From NCBI RefSeq assembly GCF_000472785.1, contig NZ_AXAL01000010.1:124001-188000 (forward strand): DNA of 64,000 nt, in the 5' to 3' direction. The notes beneath the pieces were generated by a model. The model saw only the letters and a program-made list of their open reading frames with translations. It searched no databases and had not been told where the DNA came from. The first letter of the stretch is position 1, and every line of letters starts with the position of its first letter. The stretch is from Mesorhizobium loti CJ3sym (lineage in GTDB: Bacteria > Pseudomonadota > Alphaproteobacteria > Rhizobiales > Rhizobiaceae). Shown here piece after piece: positions 42,291-50,718 of the stretch. The position numbers were made by a program, and so were the translations under genes.

Positions 42291-43057
42291 TGAGCGGCCT
42301 GCTTGAACTCCACGACGTGTCGCTGTCCTTCAAGGGCGTACGAGCGCTGAATGCGCTGAGCTTCAGCGTCGCCAAGGGTGAGATCTGCGCCTTGATCGGG
42401 CCGAATGGCGCCGGCAAGAGTTCGCTTCTCAACGTCATCAATGGCGTCTATCGCGCCGACGCCGGCGACATTGTCTTCGACGGGCTGCGCTTCGAGGCGA
42501 TCCATCCGCAGAAGGCGGCCCATCTCGGCATCGGCCGGACCTTCCAGCACAATGCGTTGTTCCGCCGCTTGTCGGTGCGCGAAAACGTGTTGGCCGGTCT
42601 TTCTCGTCATGGCAACGCCAGCTTTTTCGAAAACATCTTCCGGCTGGGCAGGGACGGCGCCGAGCGCCACGGCTTCCTTGCCCGCGCCGAACGCACCATG
42701 TCGTTCCTCGGGCTCGATCGCCATGCGGGAAAGATCGTTTCGACACTTCCCTACGGTCTTCAGAAACGCGTCGATCTCGCCCGGGCATTGGTCGCCGGCC
42801 CCAAGCTGCTGCTGCTCGACGAACCGATGGCCGGCATGAACCAGGAAGAGAAGGAGGAGATGAGCCGCGTGATCCGCGAGGTCAATCGCGTCTTCGGCTC
42901 GACCGTGGTGCTGATCGAGCACGATGTCGGCATCGTGCTCAACCTCGCCAGCCATGTGGTGGTGCTCGATTACGGCCGCAAGCTCGCGGACGGGGCACCC
43001 GACGAGGTGCGCAAAAACCCCGACGTGATAGCCGCCTATCTCGGCACGGTTCACTGA
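42290..43057 (+). CDS. ABC transporter ATP-binding protein, LivG type
   Basis: 255 residues. Walker A is GPNGAGKSS, the Q-loop region FQHNALFRRLSVRENVLAG is LivG-like, the signature is LPYGLQKRVDLARAL and Walker B LLLLDEPMAGM. The ATG at 42290 overlaps the stop of the monooxygenase by one base (TGATG), so the enzyme and the transporter are coupled at translation. It would work with the LivF-type ATPase at 46471. Confidence 0.9.
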   Translation: MSGLLELHDVSLSFKGVRALNALSFSVAKGEICALIGPNGAGKSSLLNVINGVYRADAGDIVFDGLRFEAIHPQKAAHLGIGRTFQHNALFRRLSVRENVLAGLSRHGNASFFENIFRLGRDGAERHGFLARAERTMSFLGLDRHAGKIVSTLPYGLQKRVDLARALVAGPKLLLLDEPMAGMNQEEKEEMSRVIREVNRVFGSTVVLIEHDVGIVLNLASHVVVLDYGRKLADGAPDEVRKNPDVIAAYLGTVH

Positions 43058-43064
43058 GGAACTC

Positions 43065-43946
43065 ATGTCCTATTTTCTTGAAACATTGGTCAGCGGTCTG
43101 TTTGCCGGAGTGATGTACTCGCTCGTCGCGATCGGTTTCGTGCTCATCTACAAGGCGTCCGGGGTCTTCAATTTCGCGCAAGGGGCGATGCTGCTGTTTG
43201 CGGCGCTGACCTTCGTCACCCTGATCGAGAAGGGCATGCCGTTTGCCCTGGCCTTCATCGTCACATCGCTTGTCATGGTGGCGATGGCGATCCTGATCGA
43301 GTGGCTGGTGCTTCGGCCCTTGCGAAACCGCGATCCGTTGACGCTGTTCATGGCCACTTCGGGATTGAGCTACGTCATCGAGGGTTTTGCCCAATTGCTG
43401 ATGGGCATGGATGTTCACATGCTCGATCTCGGCATCCCCGATGTCGCGGTACAGGTCGGCGGCATCTATGTCAGCCAGTTCGACATCATTGCCTCGTTGA
43501 TTGCGCTGACGCTGGTCGCCACGCTGGCCATCACTTTCAACAAGACGCGTATGGGCATCTCGCTTCGCGCGGTGGCTTCCGACACGCTTGCGGCGCAGTC
43601 GATCGGCATCCGCCTGCCTGTCATCTGGCGCATCGTCTGGAGCGTCGCCGGCATCGTGGCCCTGGTTGCCGGCCTTGTCTGGGGATCGCGCCAGGGTGTG
43701 CAATATTCGCTCTCGCTGGTGACGCTCAAGGCGCTGCCGGTGCTGATCATCGGCGGCTTCTCCTCCATCCCGGGCGCCATCGCCGGCGGCCTGCTTGTCG
43801 GCGCGACCGAGGCGTTGGCCGACATCTATATCGGCCCGCTGGTCAATGGCAGCGTCTCCACCTGGTTTGCCTACATCCTCGCTGTCGGCTTCCTGCAGAT
43901 CCGCCCGGCCGGCCTGTTCGGCGATCGCGAAATCGAAAGGGTCTGA
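43065..43946 (+). CDS. ABC transporter permease, LivH type
   Basis: 293 residues, hydrophobic throughout. LVSGLFAGVMYSLVAIGFVLIYKASGVFNFAQGAMLLFAA is the LivH family start, and ISLRAVASDTLAAQSIGI the EAA-type loop for ATPase contact. A GFSSIPGAIAGGLLVGATEA segment closes the domain. It lies 7 bp after the LivG-type gene. Confidence 0.9.
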   Translation: MSYFLETLVSGLFAGVMYSLVAIGFVLIYKASGVFNFAQGAMLLFAALTFVTLIEKGMPFALAFIVTSLVMVAMAILIEWLVLRPLRNRDPLTLFMATSGLSYVIEGFAQLLMGMDVHMLDLGIPDVAVQVGGIYVSQFDIIASLIALTLVATLAITFNKTRMGISLRAVASDTLAAQSIGIRLPVIWRIVWSVAGIVALVAGLVWGSRQGVQYSLSLVTLKALPVLIIGGFSSIPGAIAGGLLVGATEALADIYIGPLVNGSVSTWFAYILAVGFLQIRPAGLFGDREIERV

Positions 43947-43948
43947 TC

Positions 43949-45007
43949 GTGACCACGCTGCAGGAATCCGCCCCGACCAAGCCGCTCCGCCGGCCTGCCC
44001 TTGGGGTCGGCACCATCGCCATCGTCGCTGGCCTGGTTGCCGCCTTCGCGGTGCCGGCCCTTGCCGACGATTACTGGCTGAGTTCGATCATCATCCCGAC
44101 GGTGATCATGGGGCTTGCCGGCATCGGGCTGAACCTGCTGATGGGCTATACCGGGCTGGTGTCGATCGGTTCGGCTGCCTTCATGTCGATCGGCGCCTTC
44201 TCGACCTACAATCTGCTGCTGCGCGCGCCGTTCTTGCCCCTGCCGGTCGTCCTGATCCTTGCCGGCCTGATCGCGGCTGCTGCCGGCGTCATCTTCGGGT
44301 TACCGTCGCTGCGCATCAAGGGCTTCTATCTCGGCGCTTCGACGCTGGGCGCCCAGTTCTTCTTTGAATGGCTGTTCACCAATTTCAGCTGGTTTTCGAA
44401 TGACAGCCAGTCGCTGACCATCTCGGCGCCTCGACTGCAGATCCTCGACTACGACCTCCAGTCGGCCACCGGACGCTACTATCTGGTGATCGCGACCACG
44501 GTGCTGCTGATCGCGCTGGCCTTCGCCATTGTCAAAAGCCGTGTCGGCCGCGAATGGATGGCGATCCGCGACATGGATGTCGCTGCCTCGGTCATCGGCA
44601 TCCGCGTTGCGCGCCGCAAGCTGCTGTCCTTCGGCATAAGTTCGTTTTTCCTTGGCATCGCCGGCGCCCTCTGGGCCTTCGGATATCTTGGCACCTCGGA
44701 TGCGCATGCGTTCAATCTCGATAAATCGTTCCAGATACTGTTCATCGTCATCATTGGCGGCGTGGCTACCATCTTCGGCAATTTTCTCGGTGCCGCCTTC
44801 ATCGTGCTGACGCCGATCCTGCTCGACCGGCTGTCACTGGTCATCGATCTTTCATTCCTCGGCGATCAGGGCGCGCTGGCAAACCTGCAGCACATCATCT
44901 TCGGCACGATCATCATCGTGCTGCTGATCAAGGAACCGGATGGATTGTCGAGCCTGGGAAGGCGCGGCGTGGAGGCCCTTCGCTCGCGAACACGCTCATC
45001 CGGTTGA
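43949..45007 (+). CDS. ABC transporter permease, LivM type
   Basis: About 352 residues from a GTG at 43949, 2 bp after the LivH-type stop, with AAAGGG upstream. About ten membrane segments follow, with LAGIGLNLLMGYTGLVSIGSAAFMSIGAF near the start and REWMAIRDMDVAASVIGIRVARRKLLSFGIS as the EAA-type loop, both marks of LivM permeases. The periplasmic loop around residues 140-175 is longer than in leucine transporters, which may reflect another ligand. Confidence 0.88.
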   Translation: MTTLQESAPTKPLRRPALGVGTIAIVAGLVAAFAVPALADDYWLSSIIIPTVIMGLAGIGLNLLMGYTGLVSIGSAAFMSIGAFSTYNLLLRAPFLPLPVVLILAGLIAAAAGVIFGLPSLRIKGFYLGASTLGAQFFFEWLFTNFSWFSNDSQSLTISAPRLQILDYDLQSATGRYYLVIATTVLLIALAFAIVKSRVGREWMAIRDMDVAASVIGIRVARRKLLSFGISSFFLGIAGALWAFGYLGTSDAHAFNLDKSFQILFIVIIGGVATIFGNFLGAAFIVLTPILLDRLSLVIDLSFLGDQGALANLQHIIFGTIIIVLLIKEPDGLSSLGRRGVEALRSRTRSSG

Positions 45008-45102
45008 ACTCGAACAGGCGAAAGACCTCGGCGCCGGGTCTTTCGCCTCCTCCCAAGCATCAGTCGTCACTTTCGCCAAACCACTCAAACAAGGGTTGCA
45101 CC

Positions 45103-46443
45103 ATGTCATTGCTAACCAAGACCATGTCGCTGGCGGCCGCTGCCGCGATGGCCGTCACGCTGCTGAGCAGCGCGTCCTTCGCCGAAGACGGCACCGGCCA
45201 ACAGCTCTATCCGCTGTTCACCTACCGCACCGGGCCCTATGCTCCATCGTTCATTCCGTTCGGCGCCGGCAACATCGATTATCTCCGCTACATCAATGAG
45301 GTCGAGGGCGGCGTCGACGGCGTCAAGATCCTGGTCCAGGAATGCGAGACGGCCTACACGATCGAGCGCGGCATCGAATGCTACGAACGCTACAAGAACG
45401 GCTACAACGGCGCGCTGACGGCGTCGATCTATCCGCATTCGAGCGGTCTCGACGTCGCGCTCACCGACAAGGCTCGCATCGACAAGATCCCGATCGTCAG
45501 CCCTGGCGGCGGCCAGAACATCGCCACCGACGGTCGCGTCTTTCCCTACCAGTATCCGTTGGTGTTCGACTATTGGAGCGAAGCCCAGATCATCGTCGAC
45601 TACATCGCCCAGCAGGCGGGCGGCTATGACAAGCTCAAGGGGCTGAAGATCGCGACGCTCTATCACGATAGCGGCTATGGCCGCGACACGATCGAGCCGC
45701 TCGGCATCCTCTCCAAGAAATATGGCTTCGAAGACATCCAGATCCCGGTTCCGCATCCCGGCGAACAGCAGCAGACACAGTGGCAGCAGATCCGCCGTGC
45801 AAACGCCGACTGGGTCTTCCTGCGCGGCTGGGGCGTCATGACGCCGGTGGCGATCAAGACCGCGGCTCGCGTCGGCTTCCCGGCCAATCGCATCATCGGC
45901 GATATCTGGAGCGGTTCGGAAGACGATGCCCGTCCGGCGGGCGCTGCCGCCAACGGCTACCTCGCCGTCTCCGTCTTCCCGCCGGGCACCAACTACGGCA
46001 TCTTGAAGACGCTGAAGGCTGACATCCTCGACAAGGGCAAGTCCGACCTGAAGGACAATTCGAAGTTCGGCACCGTTTACTACAATTACGGCGTGATCGA
46101 AGCCATCACCTTCGTCGAGGCGCTGCGCACCGGCCACAAGAAATTCGGCAACAGGCCATTGACCGCCGCCGAAGGCCAGTGGGCGCTCGAAAACCTCGAC
46201 ATCGATCAGAAGCGGATCGCCGAGCTTGGCGCGGAAGGGCTCATCAGCCCGCTGAAAACCTCCATCGACAACCACAAGGGCGAAACCATCGCCGCCAAGA
46301 TCATCCAGTGGAACGGTCAGTCCTGGGACACAAGGACCGACTGGATCAAGGCCGATGCCTCGCTGTTTGCCGACGTCATCAAGGCAAAGGCAGCCGCCTA
46401 CGCCAAGGAAAAGGGCATCGAGCCCCGCGTTGCAACGAACTGA
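45103..46443 (+). CDS. ABC transporter substrate-binding protein, LivK/HAAT family
   Basis: 446 residues from the ATG at 45103; the extra frame upstream is not protein-like. Residues 1-26 are a signal peptide (LAAAAAMAVTLLSSASFA). The mature protein has FTYRTGPYAPSFIPFGAGNIDYLRYINEVEGGVDG, then IPIVSPGGG, matching ligand-binding proteins of the branched-chain-type family but larger (LivK is about 345-370 residues). C353-C360-like disulfides are not obvious beyond CETAYTIERGIEC. Ligand unknown. Confidence 0.88.
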   Translation: MSLLTKTMSLAAAAAMAVTLLSSASFAEDGTGQQLYPLFTYRTGPYAPSFIPFGAGNIDYLRYINEVEGGVDGVKILVQECETAYTIERGIECYERYKNGYNGALTASIYPHSSGLDVALTDKARIDKIPIVSPGGGQNIATDGRVFPYQYPLVFDYWSEAQIIVDYIAQQAGGYDKLKGLKIATLYHDSGYGRDTIEPLGILSKKYGFEDIQIPVPHPGEQQQTQWQQIRRANADWVFLRGWGVMTPVAIKTAARVGFPANRIIGDIWSGSEDDARPAGAAANGYLAVSVFPPGTNYGILKTLKADILDKGKSDLKDNSKFGTVYYNYGVIEAITFVEALRTGHKKFGNRPLTAAEGQWALENLDIDQKRIAELGAEGLISPLKTSIDNHKGETIAAKIIQWNGQSWDTRTDWIKADASLFADVIKAKAAAYAKEKGIEPRVATN

Positions 46444-46470
46444 CGCCAACGGTACCGACAGGATCGACCC

Positions 46471-47241
46471 ATGACCATTGCAACAAAAAGCTTCCTCGAG
46501 ATCCAGAATATGGAAGCGCTCTATGGTCAGGCGATCCTGGCGGTGCGCGACGTATCGCTCAAGGTCGAGCAGGGCAAGATCGTTGCCCTGCTCGGCGCCA
46601 ATGGCGCGGGCAAGACCACAACGCTGAAGGCGGTTTCCAATCTGCTTGGACCAGAGCGCGGCAAGGTCAGCCGTGGCAGCATCCTGTGGCAGGGCGAGCC
46701 GGTCAGCGGCCTTTCGGCTTCCAGGCTCGTCGCCAAAGGTGTCGTGCAGGTGCTGGAGGGCCGTCATTGCTTTGCGCAATTGACGGTCGAAGAAAACATC
46801 CTCTCCGGCGGCTTCGTCCGCAAGCCGAGCAGGGCGGACCTGCAGCGCGACATCGAACGGATCTACACATGGTTTCCGCGCCTCAAGGAGAAGCGCAAGG
46901 TGAAGGCCGGCCTGACCTCCGGCGGCGAACAGCAGATGGTGGCCATCGGCCGCGCGCTGATGACCAAGCCCAGCCTTGTGCTGCTGGACGAGCCGTCCAT
47001 GGGTCTGGCGCCGATCATCGTTCAGGAAATCTTCGAGATCATCCGCATTCTGAACCGTGAGCAGGGCGTCAGCTTCCTGCTTGCCGAGCAGAACGCCAAT
47101 CTCGCGCTTCGTTACGCCGACTACGGCTACATCCTCGAAAACGGCCGCGTTGTTCTGTCGGGAACGGCAGAGGAACTGCGAACCCGTGAAGATGTCCAGG
47201 ACTTTTACCTGGGCGGTACCAATGTCGCCAAACCACACTGA
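46471..47241 (+). CDS. ABC transporter ATP-binding protein, LivF type
   Basis: 256 residues. Walker A is GANGAGKTT, signature TSGGEQQMVAIGRAL, Walker B LVLLDEPSMGLAP, and QGVSFLLAEQNANLAL is the typical LivF end. It follows the binding-protein gene by 27 bp and completes the five-component transporter. Confidence 0.9.
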   Translation: MTIATKSFLEIQNMEALYGQAILAVRDVSLKVEQGKIVALLGANGAGKTTTLKAVSNLLGPERGKVSRGSILWQGEPVSGLSASRLVAKGVVQVLEGRHCFAQLTVEENILSGGFVRKPSRADLQRDIERIYTWFPRLKEKRKVKAGLTSGGEQQMVAIGRALMTKPSLVLLDEPSMGLAPIIVQEIFEIIRILNREQGVSFLLAEQNANLALRYADYGYILENGRVVLSGTAEELRTREDVQDFYLGGTNVAKPH

Positions 47242-47289
47242 CCGCCTCACCCGCGCCGGGTGGGACGGCTAATTTCAGGACAATGCAAA

Positions 47290-48519
47290 ATGACACAGAT
47301 CGATACCGCCTGGGGCGCGGGCCCCAGCGCACGCTATGAGACACTGGCCGAACGGTTCCGGCCGATATTTGCTGAGATCGCCGCCGGTGCGGTCGAGCGG
47401 GAACTTGGCCGCGAACTGCCGGCAGAAGAGATTGCGAAGTTGAAGCAGGTGGGCCTGGGCGCGCTGCGCCTGTCTGAAGCCGAAGGTGGCCTTGGCGCGA
47501 CGCTGCCTGAGCTCGCCAATATCCTGATCGAGCTGTCGGCGGCAGACTCCAATATCACCCAGGCGTTGCGCGGCCATTTTGGCTTTGTCGAAGACGTCGT
47601 CAACAAGACGGCAGGCGAGAGCCGCAAGCGCTGGGCGGAGCGGATTGCCCGTGGCGAGATCGCCGGCAATGCCTGGACCGAGATCGGCGCAGCCAAACAG
47701 GACGTTTTCTCGACCCGCATCTCGAACAAGGATGACAGGCTGGTGCTCAACGGCACCAAATACTACACCACCGGTTCGCTGTTCGCCGACTGGATCGATG
47801 TCGGTGCGACAGGGCTCGACGGGCAAGGCATCGTGTTGCAGGTGCGCCGCGACGATCCGGGCGTCAATGTTGTCGACGACTGGGACGGTTTTGGCCAGAC
47901 GCTGACGGCCAGCGGCACCACGATCTTTACCGATGCCACGGTCGACCCCGGCGATGTCGTCGTCGACGATGACAAGTTCCGCTATGGTGCCGCCTTCTAC
48001 CAGCTGGTGCATCTTGCCACCCTTGCCGGTATCGGCCGGGCGATAGCCAACGAGACTGCTGCCGCCGTCGCCGCGCGCAATCGCTCCTATACCAATGCCG
48101 CCGGCCCGCGCTCGAGCCAGGACCCGCAGGTGCTTCAGGTCGTCGGCCGTATTCGCAGCAACGCCTATGCGGCTGGCGCCATTGTCTTGCAGGTCGCGCA
48201 AGCCATCGAACGTGCTTATCAGGCACACTTTGCCGGCGATGCCGAGGCGGAGGAAAAGGCCAACGCGGTCGCCGAACTCGAGACATCGCAAGCGGTGACG
48301 GTCGTCACGAATCTGGTTCTTGAGGCGTCGACGATCATCTTCGATGCACTGGGTGCGTCCTCGACCAGGAAGCCGATCGGCCTCGATCGCCATTGGCGCA
48401 ACGCTCGCACCCTGTCTTCGCACAACCCGCGCATCTACAAGGATCGCATCGTAGGCGACTACGCAGTCAACGGCACACCACCACCCTATCAGTGGCGGAT
48501 CGGGCGCAGCCCGGTATAA
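47290..48519 (+). CDS. Acyl-CoA dehydrogenase-fold flavin monooxygenase, SfnB/DszC-like
   Basis: 409 residues. The N-terminal helical part (ALRLSEAEGGLGATLPELANILIELSAADSNITQALRGHFGFVED) and ETAAAVAARNRSYTNAAGPRSSQDPQVLQVVG fit the acyl-CoA dehydrogenase fold. The C-terminal DRHWRNARTLSSHNPRIYKDRIVGDYAVNG is the mark of SfnB/DszC-type oxygenases, which use FMNH2 and oxygen on sulfur- or nitrogen-containing molecules rather than CoA thioesters; the usual catalytic Glu of dehydrogenases is not seen. Last gene of the operon starting at 40869. Confidence 0.85.
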   Translation: MTQIDTAWGAGPSARYETLAERFRPIFAEIAAGAVERELGRELPAEEIAKLKQVGLGALRLSEAEGGLGATLPELANILIELSAADSNITQALRGHFGFVEDVVNKTAGESRKRWAERIARGEIAGNAWTEIGAAKQDVFSTRISNKDDRLVLNGTKYYTTGSLFADWIDVGATGLDGQGIVLQVRRDDPGVNVVDDWDGFGQTLTASGTTIFTDATVDPGDVVVDDDKFRYGAAFYQLVHLATLAGIGRAIANETAAAVAARNRSYTNAAGPRSSQDPQVLQVVGRIRSNAYAAGAIVLQVAQAIERAYQAHFAGDAEAEEKANAVAELETSQAVTVVTNLVLEASTIIFDALGASSTRKPIGLDRHWRNARTLSSHNPRIYKDRIVGDYAVNGTPPPYQWRIGRSPV

Positions 48520-48524
48520 GCCAG

Positions 48525-48621
48525 TGCATGTCGCCCAAAAGTGGCCTCGGGAGGACGACATGCATGACAACAAGGACCTAAAGCACGTCGCATGGATCCG
48601 TTCAGACGCGATGCGCTCCAG
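48525..48621. repeat. Composite rhizobial-type palindromic repeat, copy 2 (reverse orientation)
   Basis: TGCATGTCG at 48525-48533 and CGACATGCA at 48556-48564 form the first element. The second, 48577-48621, resembles the reverse complement of the first element at 25261-25308, including an ATCCGTTCA core, but its arms are imperfect. Thus the two elements occur in opposite order to the copy at 25261-25367. The remaining gap to 48841 shows nothing else I recognise. Confidence 0.75.
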
Positions 48622-48841
48622 CACTTCAGTTGCAGCGGCAACCTCTGCCTGGAGGCGTGGTTCTCGCCTTTCATTACGAGTGTGACAAAGCATAGGCGGG
48701 GATGAGGTCGCAGAAGGACAAACGGGCTGACCGATCTGGGACGCAGCCGGGCGCGGATTAAAGCGCTATACACATAGCATCGGAATGATGTGCAATTGGC
48801 CAGGCCTGCTGCCGACCGATGGTTTTGATGTGGAGACTTCG

Positions 48842-49345
48842 ATGCGGAAGATGATGCTGGGCTTCGCGGCAATTGCCTTGGTCGCGTGCCAGTCGGCACC
48901 TGCGGGACCGCCACCCGCCGAACCTGCGCCGGATCCCGCTACCGTTCCTCCTCAACCTGGCGTGGCTCCGGCCGCCGTTGCTCCGGGTTCGGCAATCATG
49001 GATCAATCCGTGACCATCACGCCCCCCGCATCGGGCGTTCCAAAAAAGTACGCGGCCTTTTCGGGCATGTGGGCCGGGCGATTGCAGGGTATGTATGACG
49101 CGGAAGTCGCCGTGCAGACGATTGCTGCGAACGGCAATGTGACGGTCACCGTCGCGTGGGGGAAGCTGGGCGACAACAATCCGGGAGAGGCCGCCGGCAC
49201 GGGAAGGATTTCGGGGACGACGTTGAGGCTTCAGCGCCTGCCGAATGGCGCGGACATCAGTTTTACGATGCTGTCCGAGCGAACCTTGGCCGGAACCTAC
49301 ACGCTTGCCGGCCAGGTCTATACGGGCGACTTCATCAAGCAATGA
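48842..49345 (+). CDS. Hypothetical lipoprotein
   Basis: 167 residues from the ATG at 48842 with GGAG 6 nt upstream. Residues 1-17 form a lipoprotein signal with lipobox LVAC, so Cys17 or so would be lipidated. A Pro- and Ala-rich linker of about 40 residues follows, then a compact beta-rich domain with FSGMWAGRLQGMYDAEVAVQTIAANGNVTVTVAWG and LAGTYTLAGQVYTGDF. It likely sits in the cell envelope. I do not recognise the domain and see no operon partner. Confidence 0.7.
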   Translation: MRKMMLGFAAIALVACQSAPAGPPPAEPAPDPATVPPQPGVAPAAVAPGSAIMDQSVTITPPASGVPKKYAAFSGMWAGRLQGMYDAEVAVQTIAANGNVTVTVAWGKLGDNNPGEAAGTGRISGTTLRLQRLPNGADISFTMLSERTLAGTYTLAGQVYTGDFIKQ

Positions 49346-49408
49346 GCAAAGAAGCCGATCACGGCGCCAGGATTGATAGGTGGCCGTATCTGTCAGGAAG
49401 GACTACCC

Positions 49409-50185
49409 ATGGACCTCGACCTTGAAGGCAAGATCGCACTGGTGTCTGGCGGCTCGAAAGGCATAGGGCTCGCTTGCGCAAAGTTGCTCGCGGCGGAAGG
49501 CGCAAGGATCGTCATCTGCTCTCGGTCGCAATCCAACATCGATGCCGCCGTTTCGGAGCTTCCCGGAGCCGTTGGTATCGCAGTGGATCTGAGATCGGGC
49601 GATGACGCGAAAGAGGCTGTTGAGAAGGTTTTGCGGGACGTCGGTCCGATCGACATCCTTGTCAACAGCGCCGGCGCGGCAAAGCGCACGCCGGTGCAGG
49701 AGCTCAGCCCGCAAGCCTGGCGGGCCGCGATGGACGACAAATATTTCCCCTACATCAACGTCATCGATCCGGTGGTCAAGAAGATGGCTGAACGCGGCTC
49801 GGGCGTGATCGTCAACATCATCGGCAACGGCGGCAAGGTCGCCTCGCCGGTCCATCTTGCCGGAGGCGCCGCCAACGCGGCGCTGATGCTGGCGACGGTC
49901 GGTCTGGCGAACGCCTATGCCGGTCGCGGGGTGCGCATCGTTGGGCTCAATCCCGGCCTAACCCAGACAAGCCGGGTGAGTGAAGGCATGAAAGCCGTTG
50001 CGGCAAGCCAGGGGATCAGCGAGCAGGAAGCCCTGCGCCAGGCGACGGACGCCATACCCATCGGCAGATTGGCCGATCCGGTCGAGATCGCATCGGTCGT
50101 CACCTTCCTCTGTTCGGCCAACGCGAGCTACGTGACCGGTGTCGTCATCAACATGGATGGTGCGTCGGTCCAGATCGTGGTGTGA
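49409..50185 (+). CDS. SDR-family protein lacking the canonical catalytic Tyr and Lys
   Basis: 258 residues from the ATG at 49409 with AGGAAGGA upstream. The NAD(P) site SGGSKGIGLACAKLL and VNSAG are normal. At the catalytic helix, where SDRs have Y-x3-K, this protein reads HLAGGAANAALM, so His replaces Tyr and Gly replaces Lys; the catalytic Ser is also replaced (NIIGNGG). The C-terminal NPGLTQTSRV and YVTGVVINMDGASVQ are typical. A known SDR subset shares the GGAANAALM helix. It may use another mechanism or be a binding protein. Confidence 0.82.
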   Translation: MDLDLEGKIALVSGGSKGIGLACAKLLAAEGARIVICSRSQSNIDAAVSELPGAVGIAVDLRSGDDAKEAVEKVLRDVGPIDILVNSAGAAKRTPVQELSPQAWRAAMDDKYFPYINVIDPVVKKMAERGSGVIVNIIGNGGKVASPVHLAGGAANAALMLATVGLANAYAGRGVRIVGLNPGLTQTSRVSEGMKAVAASQGISEQEALRQATDAIPIGRLADPVEIASVVTFLCSANASYVTGVVINMDGASVQIVV

Positions 50186-50201
50186 AGCGATCGAAGGCCG
50201 A

Positions 50202-50468
50202 TCACCAGCGCTGGTGAACGTAGGGCTTGATGTCCTGGTCGTATATCGCCTTCACCTTGGCCATCAACTCAGCGGACAGCGGCGCAAGTTCCGCCGCTTC
50301 CGCATTGGAAACCGCCTGCGCCGGATTGCGGGCGCCGGGGATGACAACGCTCACCGCGTCCAACATCAGGATCCAGCGCAGCACGAATTTCTCTTTGGTG
50401 GTGTCGCCCGAAACCAGCGGCCGGACGTTCTCGACCGCCGTCGCGGATGTGCGCAGCAATGTCGGCAT
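50202..50468 (-). pseudogene. Aldo/keto reductase 3' fragment
   Basis: The frame ending at 50202 encodes only the C-terminal 80 or so residues of an aldo/keto reductase: VENVRPLV, FVLRWILMLDAVSVVIPGARNPAQAVSNAEAA and a final KAIYDQDIKPYVHQRW. The N-terminal 230 residues with the catalytic Tyr, Lys and His are absent. Homology fades near 50432, where sequence of another gene begins on the other strand. Confidence 0.72.
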
Positions 50469-50473
50469 GGTGC

Positions 50474-50716
50474 TTCCAGCACTTCAACCTGTTTCCGCAC
50501 ATGACCGTGCTGATGAACTGCATGGCCGGGCCGATGTGGGTCAAGGGCGTTTCGGCGGCGCAAGCGCGCAAGACCGCGCTGCGGTTCCTGGAGCGCGTGC
50601 GTAATCTGTTGCTGATCGCGATCATCCGCTCGATCGAGCGCTATCTCATGCGGCACGAAGCACAGGTCCGCCAGGGCGTCTCCACGCCGCGCGTCGACGG
50701 ATCAGCCGTGGTTTAG
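50474..50716 (+). pseudogene. Amino-acid ABC transporter ATPase (GlnQ-type) internal fragment fused to unrelated tail
   Basis: FQHFNLFPHMTVLMNCMAGPMWVKGVSAAQARKTALRFLERV matches the Q-loop region of GlnQ-type ATPases, but Walker A before it and the signature and Walker B after it are missing. From about 50603 the frame continues into NLLLIAIIRSIERYLMRHE, a hydrophobic stretch with a basic tail that looks like the C-terminus of the partner permease, and ends at 50716. This is a decay product, not a gene. Confidence 0.68.
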
Positions 50717-50718
50717 TG

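Noticed and set aside
45112..47250. A 712-codon open frame on the minus strand
   Set aside because: It lies antisense to the binding-protein and LivF-type genes, which have clear motifs. Its own translation has no family features; long antisense frames are common in GC-rich DNA.
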